Made by a program: the position numbers and the translations under genes. Shown here piece by piece: positions 1 to 10,247 of a stretch of 47,105 nt of DNA (positions are counted from its first letter, which is position 1; each line of letters begins with the position of its first letter). Origin of the DNA: Triparma columacea (taxonomy: Eukaryota > Sar > Bolidophyceae > Parmales > Triparmaceae); the NCBI GenBank assembly GCA_030267965.1, contig BRYA01000526.1, positions 1 through 47,105 on the forward strand, read 5' to 3'. The notes beneath the pieces were generated by a model. It did no database searches. It was not told the DNA's origin and saw only the letters and a list, made by a program, of their open reading frames with translations.

Positions 1-642
1 CTCCGACGCAGTCATCTGTCCCTTGCTTATCTTTCCTCTCTTAGCACTTTTAGTCATTCCCAGGATTTCTGCTAGCTTTGAGACAGCCTCCTGTGGTAAG
101 TTATTGTCGTCATCATCTTCGTCCATAGAGTTGATGTCGATAGTGTAGCTTTTTGCGGCATCTGTACCATTACTCTTGACCCGCATGTCAAGGAGGTACT
201 CTACGAATTTTGCGCGCGCATTAAAGTGCTGCCAGTATGAGATTCTTCTGAGGTCGTAATCGCCTTCGCCATTATACTCCTCGTGCACGATGTGGCGTCG
301 GAATTTTCCTTCCTTTGATTCGGACAGGAAAAAGTCAACGACCTTGTCGGGGGTCTCGTGGACCACGCAAGCGAGCTGTAAGAATTTACTAGCTTTATCG
401 TCTCCGGTCGAGAGGTCAACGAGGCCCTCCACTGCTCCCCGGTCCTTGATTTTTTTCACGAGGATTTGACGGATGATGTCCGTGTTTGACCCCTCTGCCA
501 TGTTGCGCGCGTTGCTTGCGAAGATTTTTGGGGAGCTCGAGAGAAGATCCGGGGGGCTGAGATGTTCAGCGTCGCTTGCTGCCGCAGCGCCCCCGGCTTT
601 GTGGAGTTCACCTGACTTTAGTTGATTTCGGAGGTTGGACAT
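1..642 (-). CDS. Unknown protein, N-terminal part (cut by left edge)
   Basis: An open frame of 214 codons runs from an ATG at 642 to the left edge without a stop, so this is the start of a gene that continues outside the window. A second in-frame ATG lies at 501. The first ~47 residues are Ala/Ser/Pro-rich. After them comes a charged, probably helical region (MAEGSNTDIIRQILVKKIKD), then a segment rich in aromatic and basic residues, an acidic patch of Asp repeats and a Lys-rich tail. There is no signal peptide or membrane segment. Codon use is even and stop-free, unlike the opposite-strand frames here. I do not recognise the family. Either ATG could be the start; I prefer 642 because it extends the frame without a break. 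Confidence 0.6.
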   Translation of the reverse strand, partial: MSNLRNQLKSGELHKAGGAAAASDAEHLSPPDLLSSSPKIFASNARNMAEGSNTDIIRQILVKKIKDRGAVEGLVDLSTGDDKASKFLQLACVVHETPDKVVDFFLSESKEGKFRRHIVHEEYNGEGDYDLRRISYWQHFNARAKFVEYLLDMRVKSNGTDAAKSYTIDINSMDEDDDDNNLPQEAVSKLAEILGMTKSAKRGKISKGQMTASE

Positions 643-1740
643 GCTTCAGCTGCGAGAGAGAAAGAAAATGGTGTTCACGAGGGGTGAGTAGGGGATCGCG
701 AGAAGGAATAGGAATGAATCGGCAACAGTCGAGCGTTTTTGTAGAGTGGCGGAAACCCGACAATTTAAGTGGGGTCATCCATGATCAAATTTTGTTCTTG
801 ATGTGTCTTCGCAGACAGGGTGAGGACGGCTTTCGCGCCGATTTAGTCTGTTAGTTGCCTCAGTACTCACATCTACCGCCAAAATGTCGCCTGGGAGAGA
901 TATTTGACCTTAGGCGGGAGGGCCTGGGCGGGTGAGCTAGGATGTGGTTTATTGGACAGCGCAGTGGCGGAGGATGAGGGTGGAAACGGGCTAATGATAT
1001 GATGGAAGATGGGAGGAGGTGAGTTTAGGGGCGCAAGCGGTCCTAATAGACGAGATAACAAAACCAGTAAAGTCAGTTGCGACCGGTGGTGTGGTGTTGA
1101 GGGCGTACCTGGAAGAATTTGCTTCGATAGGACAAAGATTTGTGCCGAGTTTGATGTCAAAAGGAGCCGGTGTGCGTTAATGAGGTGCTCGGTAGTCGCA
1201 AGCTCAATTATTTTTGTGATGGAAGGTCTAGCAGAGAACACCTTCCAATGGAAAAAAGTTCTCAAAATGCTTTTATTGCATATTCACGCGTGTCGCGTCG
1301 CGAAATTTTTGGGGCTATTTTTGGAATTGAAAACGGAGGTCCGGAAGCCGTCAAAAATGCGCGGCGACGTTTTGACGTCGCCGCAGGCGCTAATTGAGAA
1401 ATATGGGATATGACTGAGGGTGGCGTCAGATACGTAATGAAAAGGTGCGCGTTCGTATTAAATGTGTGTAGTATAGGCGAGATGCAAGTGGTCTGCGCGC
1501 GGTAAATAAATAAAACCTTCGAGTGCCAAATGTAGCTCAGGGGGGGGATTTAGGTATGACAGTAGCTCTTTTTTAGAACGGTGTGTGTTAATGATCCCTG
1601 GAGGACATTTAGTTTGCCTTCCGAGGCACCAAAAATAGACCCTATTCATATTTATGTTGCAAACTTATCTCTCATCTGCCCTTCCCCTCTCCTCTGTCGA
1701 CACCCCCACAACTCTAACCCCCAACCCCGCCTACCCTGCC
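643..1740. other. Intergenic stretch between two minus-strand genes
   Basis: About 1.1 kb without a convincing gene. Open frames exist (for example 1009-1413 on + and 873-1265 on -) but they look like unconstrained sequence and lack splice or domain support. It should hold the promoter of the left-edge gene and the 3' UTR of the kinase gene. The only structured element I see is a perfect GC-rich hairpin at 1361-1384, listed separately. Confidence 0.5.
1361..1384. other. Perfect 10-bp stem, 4-base loop hairpin
   Basis: GCGGCGACGT, loop TTTG, then ACGTCGCCGC: a perfect inverted repeat in otherwise unstructured intergenic DNA. It could fold as a hairpin in a transcript or serve as a binding site for a dimeric protein; both overlapping arms contain GACGT. 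It lies about 720 bp upstream of the left-edge gene start and 360 bp past the kinase stop. Its role is unknown. Confidence 0.5.
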
Positions 1741-3391
1741 CTACCCCACCGGCGGTACTTCCTGCTCGATGACCTCCTCGATGACCCCTTTCAACTTCTC
1801 CTCAGTCAGCTCCTTATAAAACTTGCTGTATTCCAGTAGGTCCCCCTTACCCCTCCTAACTTCTACCATGCACGTACCGTCCTCAATGTCTTCCCCCATC
1901 ACGTTGACCTGGAGTACTACCCCGATCATGCCGCTCCCAGTTAGCCTACAGGCCTTGATCTTCATGGCTTCGTCGTACACCTTTAGCTCGCATCCCATCC
2001 CTTCAAGGTGGCCCGAAAGGGTCTGGAGGAGCGTCGTGCTTGGCCCTCTGGCAATAAACTGGAAGACCCTTTTCACCTTGGCCTCGCTCTGGGTTCGAAC
2101 CATTGAGTTCTGCGCGTCGTCGTCGTTCACGAAGGCTGCGGCTCCCCCTTTGTCCCCCTTGCCCCCCGGAACCCCGGCATCAGCCCCCCCCCCGACGTCC
2201 CCTGCCCCTCCTCCTCCCTCCCCCCCTCCTCCCCCCGCTCCAAGCTCCCCTCCCCCTTCCTCCCTTCCCTCGCTACCCTCTAGGTGGTCCTCATTGGTCA
2301 GCGTCCCCCCTTTGGTGTACCATTGGTGCTGCTGTATCTCGCTAATATTTGCCCTGTTCCCCGGGTCCGCAGTTAATATCTTTCCCAGAAGGTCCCTGAC
2401 GTCGTCCGAGAACCACGCGGGGTACTGCACCTCTGCAGCCTGAATCTTCCTAAACAGATCCGCCATCTTCTTCTCGTCGAATGGCAAGAAGCCGGCAAGT
2501 AACACATAGAGGATGACTCCGCAGCTCCAGATGTCAGCCTTCTTCCCGTCATATCCCTTGTCTTCCAGAACCTCGGGTGCAACGTAGTTCGGGGTACCGC
2601 ACGTCGTGTGCAGCAAGAGAGTGCGCTGGTTCGTCTCACCGTCGTCCCCCCCGGTGTAAAGGGCCGACAGCCCAAAGTCGCTAATCTTGAGGTTAGCGTT
2701 CTGGTCCAGGAGTAAGTTCTCTGGCTTCAGGTCCCTGTGGCAGACACCCTTCGTGTTACAGTAGCTGAGCCCGTGGATTAGCTGCCTAAAGTACTTCCTA
2801 GCCTTGTCATCACTGAACTTGCCCTCCTTCACTATGGAATCAAAGAGCTCCCCCCCAGTGACGAGCTCGAGGACTATGAAGATCTTCGTCCTGCTCGCTA
2901 GTACCTCTTTTAGCTGGACGACGTTGGGGTGGTGGACAACCTTCATGATTGAGATCTCCTTCTTGATCTGGTTCCCCATGTTCTGCTGTTGGATTTTCTC
3001 CTTATCGAGGATCTTGATCGCAACGGCCTCCTTCGTCTCGGAGTTTATGGCCTACGGGGAGGGCGAATGGGTGGAGATTGAGAACGTAGAATATCGATCA
3101 TACCTCCATTGTTCCTCCGTCCCTTAATGTTCAGAACCATATTGCTTGCAATCTTAGGAAAACCACCCTCCCCCTCCCTCCCCCGAACCACCTCCTGGAT
3201 CAACGTCGTTCCGCCCTTTCTTTTCCTTCTTTCCGAGCCCCCCGTTCCTCTCCCACCACCTCTCCCCCTCCCATATCCACCCTCGAACCCCACCCCCCCA
3301 AACTCACATATTTGACTTTACCAAACGTGCCCTCGCCCAGCGTCTGCCCGATTTCGTACTTGCCGACCTTCTTGGACTTTGATTCCGACAT
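1741..3391 (-). CDS. CIPK/SnRK3-like serine/threonine protein kinase
   Basis: Two exons, 3308-3391 and 1741-3051, joined in phase 0 (donor GTGAGT, acceptor GTAG), give 464 residues. The kinase domain starts at residue ~12: glycine loop LGEGTFGKV, VAIK lysine 41, HRDLKPEN with Asp134, DFG Asp153, activation loop TTCGTPNYVAPE near 180-188. The C-terminal ~130 residues resemble the regulatory end of plant CBL-interacting kinases, ending in a block like MVEVRRGKGDLLEYSKFYKE. A Gly/Glu-rich, low-complexity linker of about 70 residues separates the two parts, where plant CIPKs carry the NAF motif that binds calcineurin B-like calcium sensors. I see no NAF motif. Family knowledge suggests a calcium- or ion-stress-linked cytosolic kinase; that it works with a CBL here is not supported. 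The start is shared by a 125-bp divergent promoter with the next gene. Confidence 0.85.
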
Positions 3392-3516
3392 AGCCCTGAC
3401 TCAAAACAGCAAACTATCCCCCCAGCAACAAAGTGAAATCGCTAAGCCGGAGAGTCTCCGAGTGAGTTTGGGGAAGGAACGGAGCAGTTAAGCAAGAATT
3501 TCTGAGTTCACTCTCC

Positions 3517-6500
3517 ATGAGCGAACAGGAACAAATCGTTGCACCAGACTCTGCTGGCGAGTCAGGTGACCTTAATGGATCGTTTCCTGCGCTTCATAGT
3601 CCTGATCCCCTGAACAATTTCCATGATGATGAGGGCGACGATCTGGAAATACCCGAGAAGGAAACTCTGATGATGGAGCTTTCTACGACGCTCAATTTCA
3701 CTCATATGGATCGTGACCTTGTCGCTGTTGATGACACCGGCATGTACGCCCTTGTGTCCCAAATGTCCAAAAAAATCATTGAGCTCGACAAGCAAGTGCA
3801 GAATCCACCATGGTTTGCCAAGGTCATGACCAACATTGAAAGGTGAGCACAGCGGTGCTGGTTGGAATGGGTGGTTGTGGTGGGGACAGTATGTGTTTTC
3901 TCGCCCTTCTCACCCCTCCCTCCACCCTCGCCTTCTTCCCAGGATTGACACACTTGAGAATACTCTTGATGGCCTGGTGAGCCAGGTCGCCTCCCTGAAC
4001 AAGACTGTAATGGCGATTGCTGGCCTGACTGGTGGCGTTCCTCTCTCTGATGTGGATACGAATGCCTCGGAAGAGAAGAAGGATGCGGACCAGGAAACTG
4101 CCCCCGACCATGACACTGCTTCTGCCGTGCCTGCCGCCACCGCCAACGACACAGCAAACGCAATGACTTCCCTTCAGTCGATCTCGCTGCAGAAGGAAAT
4201 TTCGGATCTTGCCATTCAGACTGCTGCTCTCCGCAAGGAGATGAAGCAGCGCGACGACAACGCCAGGCTCAATGTGGAGAGTAAGTTCTCCGAACTTGAG
4301 ATGCAGAACCGACGCCTGCACACTAGGCTGCAGGCCGAGTTCCCTGGCATCGAGGAGTTTAAGCAGTTCAAGCTCTTTACGGCGGAGCGGGCCAAAAAGC
4401 AGAAGATGAGCATGCAGCAGAAGACAGTTGACATACAAAGGTCGATGGACGAGAAGTTCAATGTTGAACTCGAGAAGGTGTTCAAGTGGAAGGACACCTT
4501 CGATAAGACGACGTCCGACAGGATGAAGAGCGTCGAGGATCTCGTTAGGGGCTTTTCAGAGGACCTGACCTACCTCAGGGGGGGCGTTGACGAGCATGTG
4601 CACATGCTTGAGGAGAGAATTCAAGAAAACCAGCAGTGGTCGCAGAAGAAATTTGGCGAAAGGTAAGAAGAATGTTGTGAGCAGTGGTGCAAAAAATATA
4701 CTGCACGGCACATCGCAACACTGTCGACTAGCTCTAACTCGACCCTTTCACGGCTCGCTTTGCTCACTGCAGCGGCGCTGAGATGAAGAAGCTCATGCAC
4801 AAGGTTCACGACATCGGCTCCAAGCAACGAGAGCACTCGGAATTCCTTGACAACAACACCAAGAGATTTCAGGCAATGCAGGATGAAATGGACGAGAACA
4901 AGGAAGCCTCCTTCAACCAGTTCATGGAGCTGCAGATGGCCGTGGAGAACATCAACGAGTTGGACGCCCAGCGCGATATGGCTTTTGAAAAGTTGTCAAA
5001 CCAGGTGATTGTGCTCGAGACCAGAGCCGGAGGGCACGACGTCCTCTTTGAGCTTAACGACGAAAACAACGAAAAAACTAGGGAGGCAATCAAATCTCTC
5101 CAGAACGTGGACGACACGATTAGCGCCGACGTTGACAAGCTCCGAAATGAGGAGCTTCACGAGACCAACACCCAGCTGACCACGCTAATGGAAAAATTAG
5201 AAAAGAAGGACGAAGGTGCCAACACCAGGATCGACAAGGTGCAGACGTTCGCCAGTAGGATTAAGGATGACCTCGCCATTGCCAACGAAAAGCTCGGCAA
5301 GGTGCCCAGCACCATTAGCATGGTAAAGGATGATTTGCTCACCCTAACTAGAGACGTCGAGGAGCACCAGGCTAAGACCGGCGCGACGAGCAAGCTGACA
5401 GACGAGATGCTTCAGAGGCTCGGAGATGTTGAGGGGAAGGCCGACAGGTGAGAAGGGTTAGGGTTACTTTGTGCACTTCGCCACGTCCCCCTTGACACGA
5501 CCGGCATTCTAATTCATAAACGCAACATTTTTGGCTCCTCGCTTCGCTCCTCGCTTTGTTCCTCGCAGCATCAAATTCCTCAAGGACAAGTCTGTTTCTT
5601 TCACTAACGACCTTGAGCAGATGAAGAAAGACTTTGCGACTCAGATTCAGGCCCTCAGCAAAAACGAGGTTCTCGTGACCAAGATCAAGGATGACTCGCA
5701 ACAGCTCGAAAGGAGGATGAGCTCCCAGATCATCAACACAAAGGAAGAGGTGCTCAACACCATCACGAAGGAGATACATACTGTCACCGTCCAGGTCAAG
5801 GAAGTTGAGAGCAAGACACATGAAGTTGTGCGGGAGGTCCTTTACAATGAAGGACCACCTGGAAAGAACCAAAGGCGGAGATCGAGCACCGTCGACAGTA
5901 TGAATTCCGGGGGAGGTGGCGGGGGGGGTGGGATGGGAATGGGGGGAGGGGGGGTTGACGGGGGAGGGGGGATTGGCGGGGGAGGGAGGAGGGCGGGAGG
6001 GGGTGAAAGAACTGGCGGCAGGGTATCACGCAGGCGCTCGACGAGGAGCGAGTTCATTGCGGCTCCCCGCGCGCGGGCGGCTTCGCCCACACAGAAGCCA
6101 TCAGCTGTTGAGCCATTCAGGCGGCAGAGTCTTTTCGAAGATGGCGAAGAGGTCAGGTGAGAATGAACAAAAATTGAAGCATCATTGAAGTATCGCGTCC
6201 ATGACACAATATCACCCACTAACATAACCCCTTTTGCAACTTGCAACACTCGCCGTCGCTCAGGAGGTCGAGCATCTGCGCAGGCATGACGCCGGAAGAC
6301 GTCGAAGAGCATGAAGCTGACCTTGCGGAGGAGATTGCGGAGCTTCTCTTCGAGTTTGAGGAGGCATGCATGGTTAGACAAATTGTCCTGCCGGAGATCC
6401 CTTACGACATAAGGGCCGAGATGGCCGACTTCGCCCAGGATATGGCAGAATTCATTGCAAGCAAGGCCGACCATGAGGCGATCGAGAAGGCCATTAGAGG

Positions 6501-7221
6501 GAACAAGGACGACGTGCTCTACACTGACGAGGAGATTGAGAGCGCGAGAGTCTCCATGCTTTTCGGGTGGATGAGGAAGGTTGCGGCTAACATGGAGGAG
6601 ATCAAAAAGAAGCCTGGAAAGACCAGGGCGGAGGCGAGGGCCAAGGCCTTGAAGAAGATGAGCGATGCCGTCGATATGGCAATGAGCAAACACGACCAGG
6701 TTCTAATCACTGGTCACTCACGCTTGGGACGCGTCCAGCTTCCAACTTGCATCGCATGCGATCGCCCTCTCGCTGCCAAGAAGCGGTTCAGGGATATGCC
6801 CGGTAACTTGGAGCCGGGGCAACCGCATGCCGGAGTTAAGGACCATAACCTCAAAGTCACGAGGAAGGAGGAGGCTCCCCAGCCCAAAATCAGCATGATG
6901 CCCCCGGTCCAGCGGCCTGAGACGGCAGGAGCTTACAGGCTCGCGCCTAGTGCGGATGACCTCTACAACCAACAGCAGACCCAAATGATCCAGAGCACGA
7001 GCAGACCCGGAACTAGCGACGGTTTGTCGAAGCGCCCTGTCTTTGGTGGGGGTCCCGGCACGCAGAAGTTTGTGTACCGTGGTGGCTTCAAGATGCCCAA
7101 GATGGCGGGACTTGGAGGCGCAGGGAGCGTCACGGATCACGTAGGCTTCGGCTTACCGAACGTGGGGGGAGGAGGGGGGGGCGATGTCCGAGGGGGGAGT
7201 AGGGCTGGAGGCGTGTATTAA
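3517..7221 (+). CDS. Long coiled-coil protein, possible QRICH2/DUF4795-like C-terminus
   Basis: Five exons: 3517-3842, 3943-4662, 4773-5447, 5569-6156 and 6264-7221. All four introns are 100-121 bp, in phase 2, with AG before the donor, giving 1088 residues. Residues ~75-670 are almost continuous charged heptad-like sequence rich in Glu, Lys and Asn, a long coiled coil. A Gly-rich tract of about 35 residues (near 690-720) precedes a basic segment. A second helical domain follows (from ~770), with a CIACDRPL motif near residue 932 and a Pro/Gly-rich tail. The C-x2-C-D-R-P motif after a coiled coil recalls the C-terminal part of ciliary DUF4795/QRICH2 proteins; this is inference from memory of the motif. 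A structural role in a flagellum or cytoskeleton fits, but is not proven. The stop overlaps an AATAAA (7220-7225). Confidence 0.8.
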
Positions 7222-7438
7222 TAAATACGACATATGCACTTATCCTCAACACTGTTTTTTTTTGGAGGTCAGGTCTGGTCGAATTTGGATTTGGCTTGAA
7301 ATCGGATACTCAATCCTTTTGAAGGCAATTGGCCTTTCCTTCGACTTTTTGATCAAGTTCGTGAAGCTTTAATTGAGAGCCCACAATTCGTGGTAAACGT
7401 GACGCTGCTGGACGTTCGACTACTGAATCTACAAGAAA

Positions 7439-8538
7439 ATGGCAAGAGCAAGATCATCCCTCCTTGTGCTCGCCGTCTTACATGCTACATGCGTGTCGGT
7501 ATTGCTGTACGTTTATATCTATAGTGATAGCTTCCCACTCATTGCCCTCCCAAAATCCACGGTACTCTCCAATCCAATTAAATTTGAGCTTCCACACTCA
7601 ATCAAGGATGTCCATGCTTTCTTGGATGGCAGGATGGAGGCAAATGGAGATAGCCTCGGCGAGTGGGCGGATAGAAGCGTTAGATTGAGTTGGGCGCTTT
7701 TCTTTCACGCGTCTTTGACGATACTACTTTTGGTGAGGAGGTTGGGTAGGGGGGGGGCGGGAGCATTCAACGGTCAGAATGGGACTATCCGCCACCGTGC
7801 ACCAAACCTACATCACATCTCACCAAAGGCAAATCTCCCTACGCCCCCCTCGCCCCCCGCAGCATCGCCTCCTCGTCAGAAAGTTTCCCTTCTCGGTCAC
7901 AGGCGTGAAGACAGCCCTCTTGATGAGTTTGACAACGCTGGTCCTTTCCTACCAGATGTGAGTCCAACGTATATGGTTTTCACCCCGTTCCCCACTCCCA
8001 ACCCTATTTCTCACCCCCTTCCCCTTCTCCCCTCTCCCAAAGCCGTGCGCTCTACATTGCCCTGAGGTCTAACAAAAATGACTCGAGGTCAGGTGAGAAA
8101 GCTGGAACCCTCGTCTACATGATTTACATTGCGGGTAGAATAAGATGGGCGCTCTTGGGATTCGTTCAGAGCTTACTTGGTTGGTCCTATTTTATACATT
8201 TTTTCGAAGGCAACCTTCCAACTCGCTTCCTGGAGATTCCTATGTTTCTCGGGTCCTCTTCGCTGGTCCTCCCGACGCTCTTATTTGCGACGTCACTCCT
8301 CATCCTCTCGTCAGTCCTGGTACCCTCTTGCGAGGTATTTCTTGGCCTGGCCTTCAACGTGTACCTTGGGAGCTGTCTGTTTGGAGCCTTGTTCGACATT
8401 TGGATATGTTTGCCCAAAGGCTTCAAGGATTCGTTGGAGGGAATTGGTGGGGGAGGTGGAGCAGGTGGGGTGGTCAAGAAAGGGGTCTTGGGTGAGGACG
8501 AATTGCGAAGGCTCTCTGGTAAATACAAGAAAGATTAA
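7439..8538 (+). CDS. Polytopic membrane protein of unknown function
   Basis: Three exons, 7439-7732, 7863-7957 and 8043-8538, in phases 0 and 2, give 294 residues. The start follows an AAA context (AAAATGG). Hydrophobic segments occur at about residues 5-28, 80-98, 105-128, 150-175 and in a long run near 190-255, so five or six membrane helices are likely. Between the first two helices is a ~50-residue polar stretch with no Cys. The C-terminal ~40 residues are Gly-rich then basic (ending GKYKKD), probably cytosolic. The first helix could be a signal anchor. I do not recognise the family. The stop lies 8 bp from the stop of the methyltransferase gene on the other strand, so the two 3' UTRs must overlap. 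Confidence 0.75.
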
Positions 8539-8546
8539 GTTCAAAA

Positions 8547-10017
8547 TTACAACAGACAGTCTATTGCTTTGTGTCCAAGCTCTCCGCAAGCATGGCAGTA
8601 GCTATGGTCGTACTCGCACTCGTCGCCCTTCTTACAAGTGCCCTGGTTGGGGGGTTGGTTGGGGGGTTGGGGGGGGGGGCGAGAGGCGGGGCGGGGGTGG
8701 GTTTAGTATGAAGAATGGGCACAAAAAGGCCAAGCAAAGGACCCAACATTGGACGCAACATTGGACGCAACATTGGACGCAACATTGGACGCAACATTGG
8801 ACGCAACACTAGCCCCCACCCCAAACCCCTTCAGCGGCTCGCTTCGCTCACCTTGTAGTTGTAAAAGCGGCAGATTGGTAGCCCGCTCTTAGTGACTTTT
8901 AGAGGTTGCTTAAGAGGGTGCCCTTTCCGTTTCTTCGTCGTCACTTCCTTCCCGGCATGTATACTCTCATTATTATTAGACTTCTCATCCCATTCTGCAA
9001 TTGCTCTATTTTTGATGACAATAACATGAGGGTTGAGTTTCCGCTCAACTCTTCTGACAAGCTCGGTGACTGAATCAGGACTCCTGTCACCCCCGATGTC
9101 AATCAGAACTACCAATGGTGGAAGGTTGGCGGTACTATGCGGCGAGGGGGGGAGGAGAGATGGAAAGGGTTAGCGTGCGAATGGTGTCTGAGTCAAACTG
9201 ACTTCTCCCGTGTTGCTTTCAAAAATAGCTCAGAACCACAGAGATCGAATCATCATTTCCGAAGATATGATATAATGTTAGAAAAGTATCGATAAACTTC
9301 CTCATGGCCATTTCTTAACACCCAAAGCTGCTGCCGCTGCCTCTCGTTCCACACTTCTTCCATATATGATACGTACCTCTCTTGCTGTTTGTCAGTGTGA
9401 CAATCGCAACCTTCGCCCCACCACTCCCTAACCCTATCGAGAACTCCCCAGTCTCTAAGTGCGTCACCGTCAATGCAATCCCCACCCATGCCCCTCAACT
9501 TGTCCCTGCATTCCTTCCCAACCTCGACCCCCAGCCACCTCCCCTTCCCGCCAGAAGGCACACCCAACGTCTTCCAGACCAAAAGGGAAGCCTCGCCAGT
9601 GGAAGGTCCGAACTCGACGACCCTTGCCCCCGGAGGGAAGACAGAAGGGGTGAGCAGAAGGGAGCGAAAGTTCAGAGTCTCCTTCGCAATATATCCCCTC
9701 GCTACTGTACAATCGTCCGACCCAACGACGCCAGTAGATTCCCCGCTAGATACCAGCCCGGGGAATGAGGTAATCTCCCAGTCGTCGAACTCTCCCTTTT
9801 CATAGCACTTTGCATGACTGGATGCCCTGCTGCTTGGCGGTAGAGACGACGGCAATTTCTTGCGCCTTTTCTTATTAACGTGCGTCGATTCTTCGTCTGA
9901 AGGCGCAGCCACCGTTGCATGGGCAGCAGAGGCAGTGGAGGAGGTCTTGAAAGGTGCAACTCGCCAAATTCTCTTCCCCCCGTGCGTGTATGATCTTATG
10001 TCAGAGGGGGATGTCAT
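8547..10017 (-). CDS. SAM-dependent methyltransferase-like protein with CCCH and CCHC zinc fingers
   Basis: Three exons, 9377-10017, 8852-9134 and 8547-8642 (phases 2 and 0), give 339 residues. Residues ~1-100 are polar and basic. A class I methyltransferase core follows: motif I-like GARVVEFGPSTGEASLL, then after the first intron LVVLIDIGGDRSPDSVTE and HVIVIKNRAI, matching the central strands of the fold. The tail holds a CCCH finger (CRFYNYKGTCKKGDECEYDH, spacing C-x8-C-x5-C-x3-H) interrupted by intron 2, directly followed by a CCHC knuckle (CHACGELGHKAIDC). Plant and algal methyltransferase-like proteins contain a similar IDIGG block. The zinc fingers suggest an RNA target. Intron 2 (8643-8851) holds a 12-bp minisatellite. 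Substrate is unknown; exon 3 is too short to be found by simple open-frame searches. Confidence 0.8.
8747..8806. repeat. 12-bp minisatellite, five copies
   Basis: CATTGGACGCAA occurs five times without change, head to tail, preceded by a diverged copy. It lies within intron 2 of the methyltransferase-zinc finger gene (reading strand minus), between the two halves of the CCCH finger. Perfect identity implies recent expansion and probable length variation between individuals. Confidence 0.95.
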
Positions 10018-10247
10018 AACATTTGGTTCATTTAGCGCTTGAGTTTGCAGAAATTTGGGCCAAAACTCCGCTGTCCACTGAACGGTGTGTGCCTAAATAA
10101 CACTATCTGACCCCTAGTCGCCTAAAAATAGAGCCACGTCGCCAAAAATATGCGCTATCTGACTAAACGTTGCCCTCCAACTATAAACTGAGTTGAGCGG
10201 TTGAGTAAAATCACCACCAAATTTTTGGCCCAAAGGAAGGGAGGGCA

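Noticed and set aside
1009..1413. 134-codon plus-strand open frame as a gene
   Set aside because: Unusual composition with many Cys and Arg, no domain, overlapped by equally long frames on the other strand, and no splice support.
8747..8806. CRISPR-like array
   Set aside because: Head-to-tail 12-bp units with no spacers inside a eukaryotic intron; this is a minisatellite.
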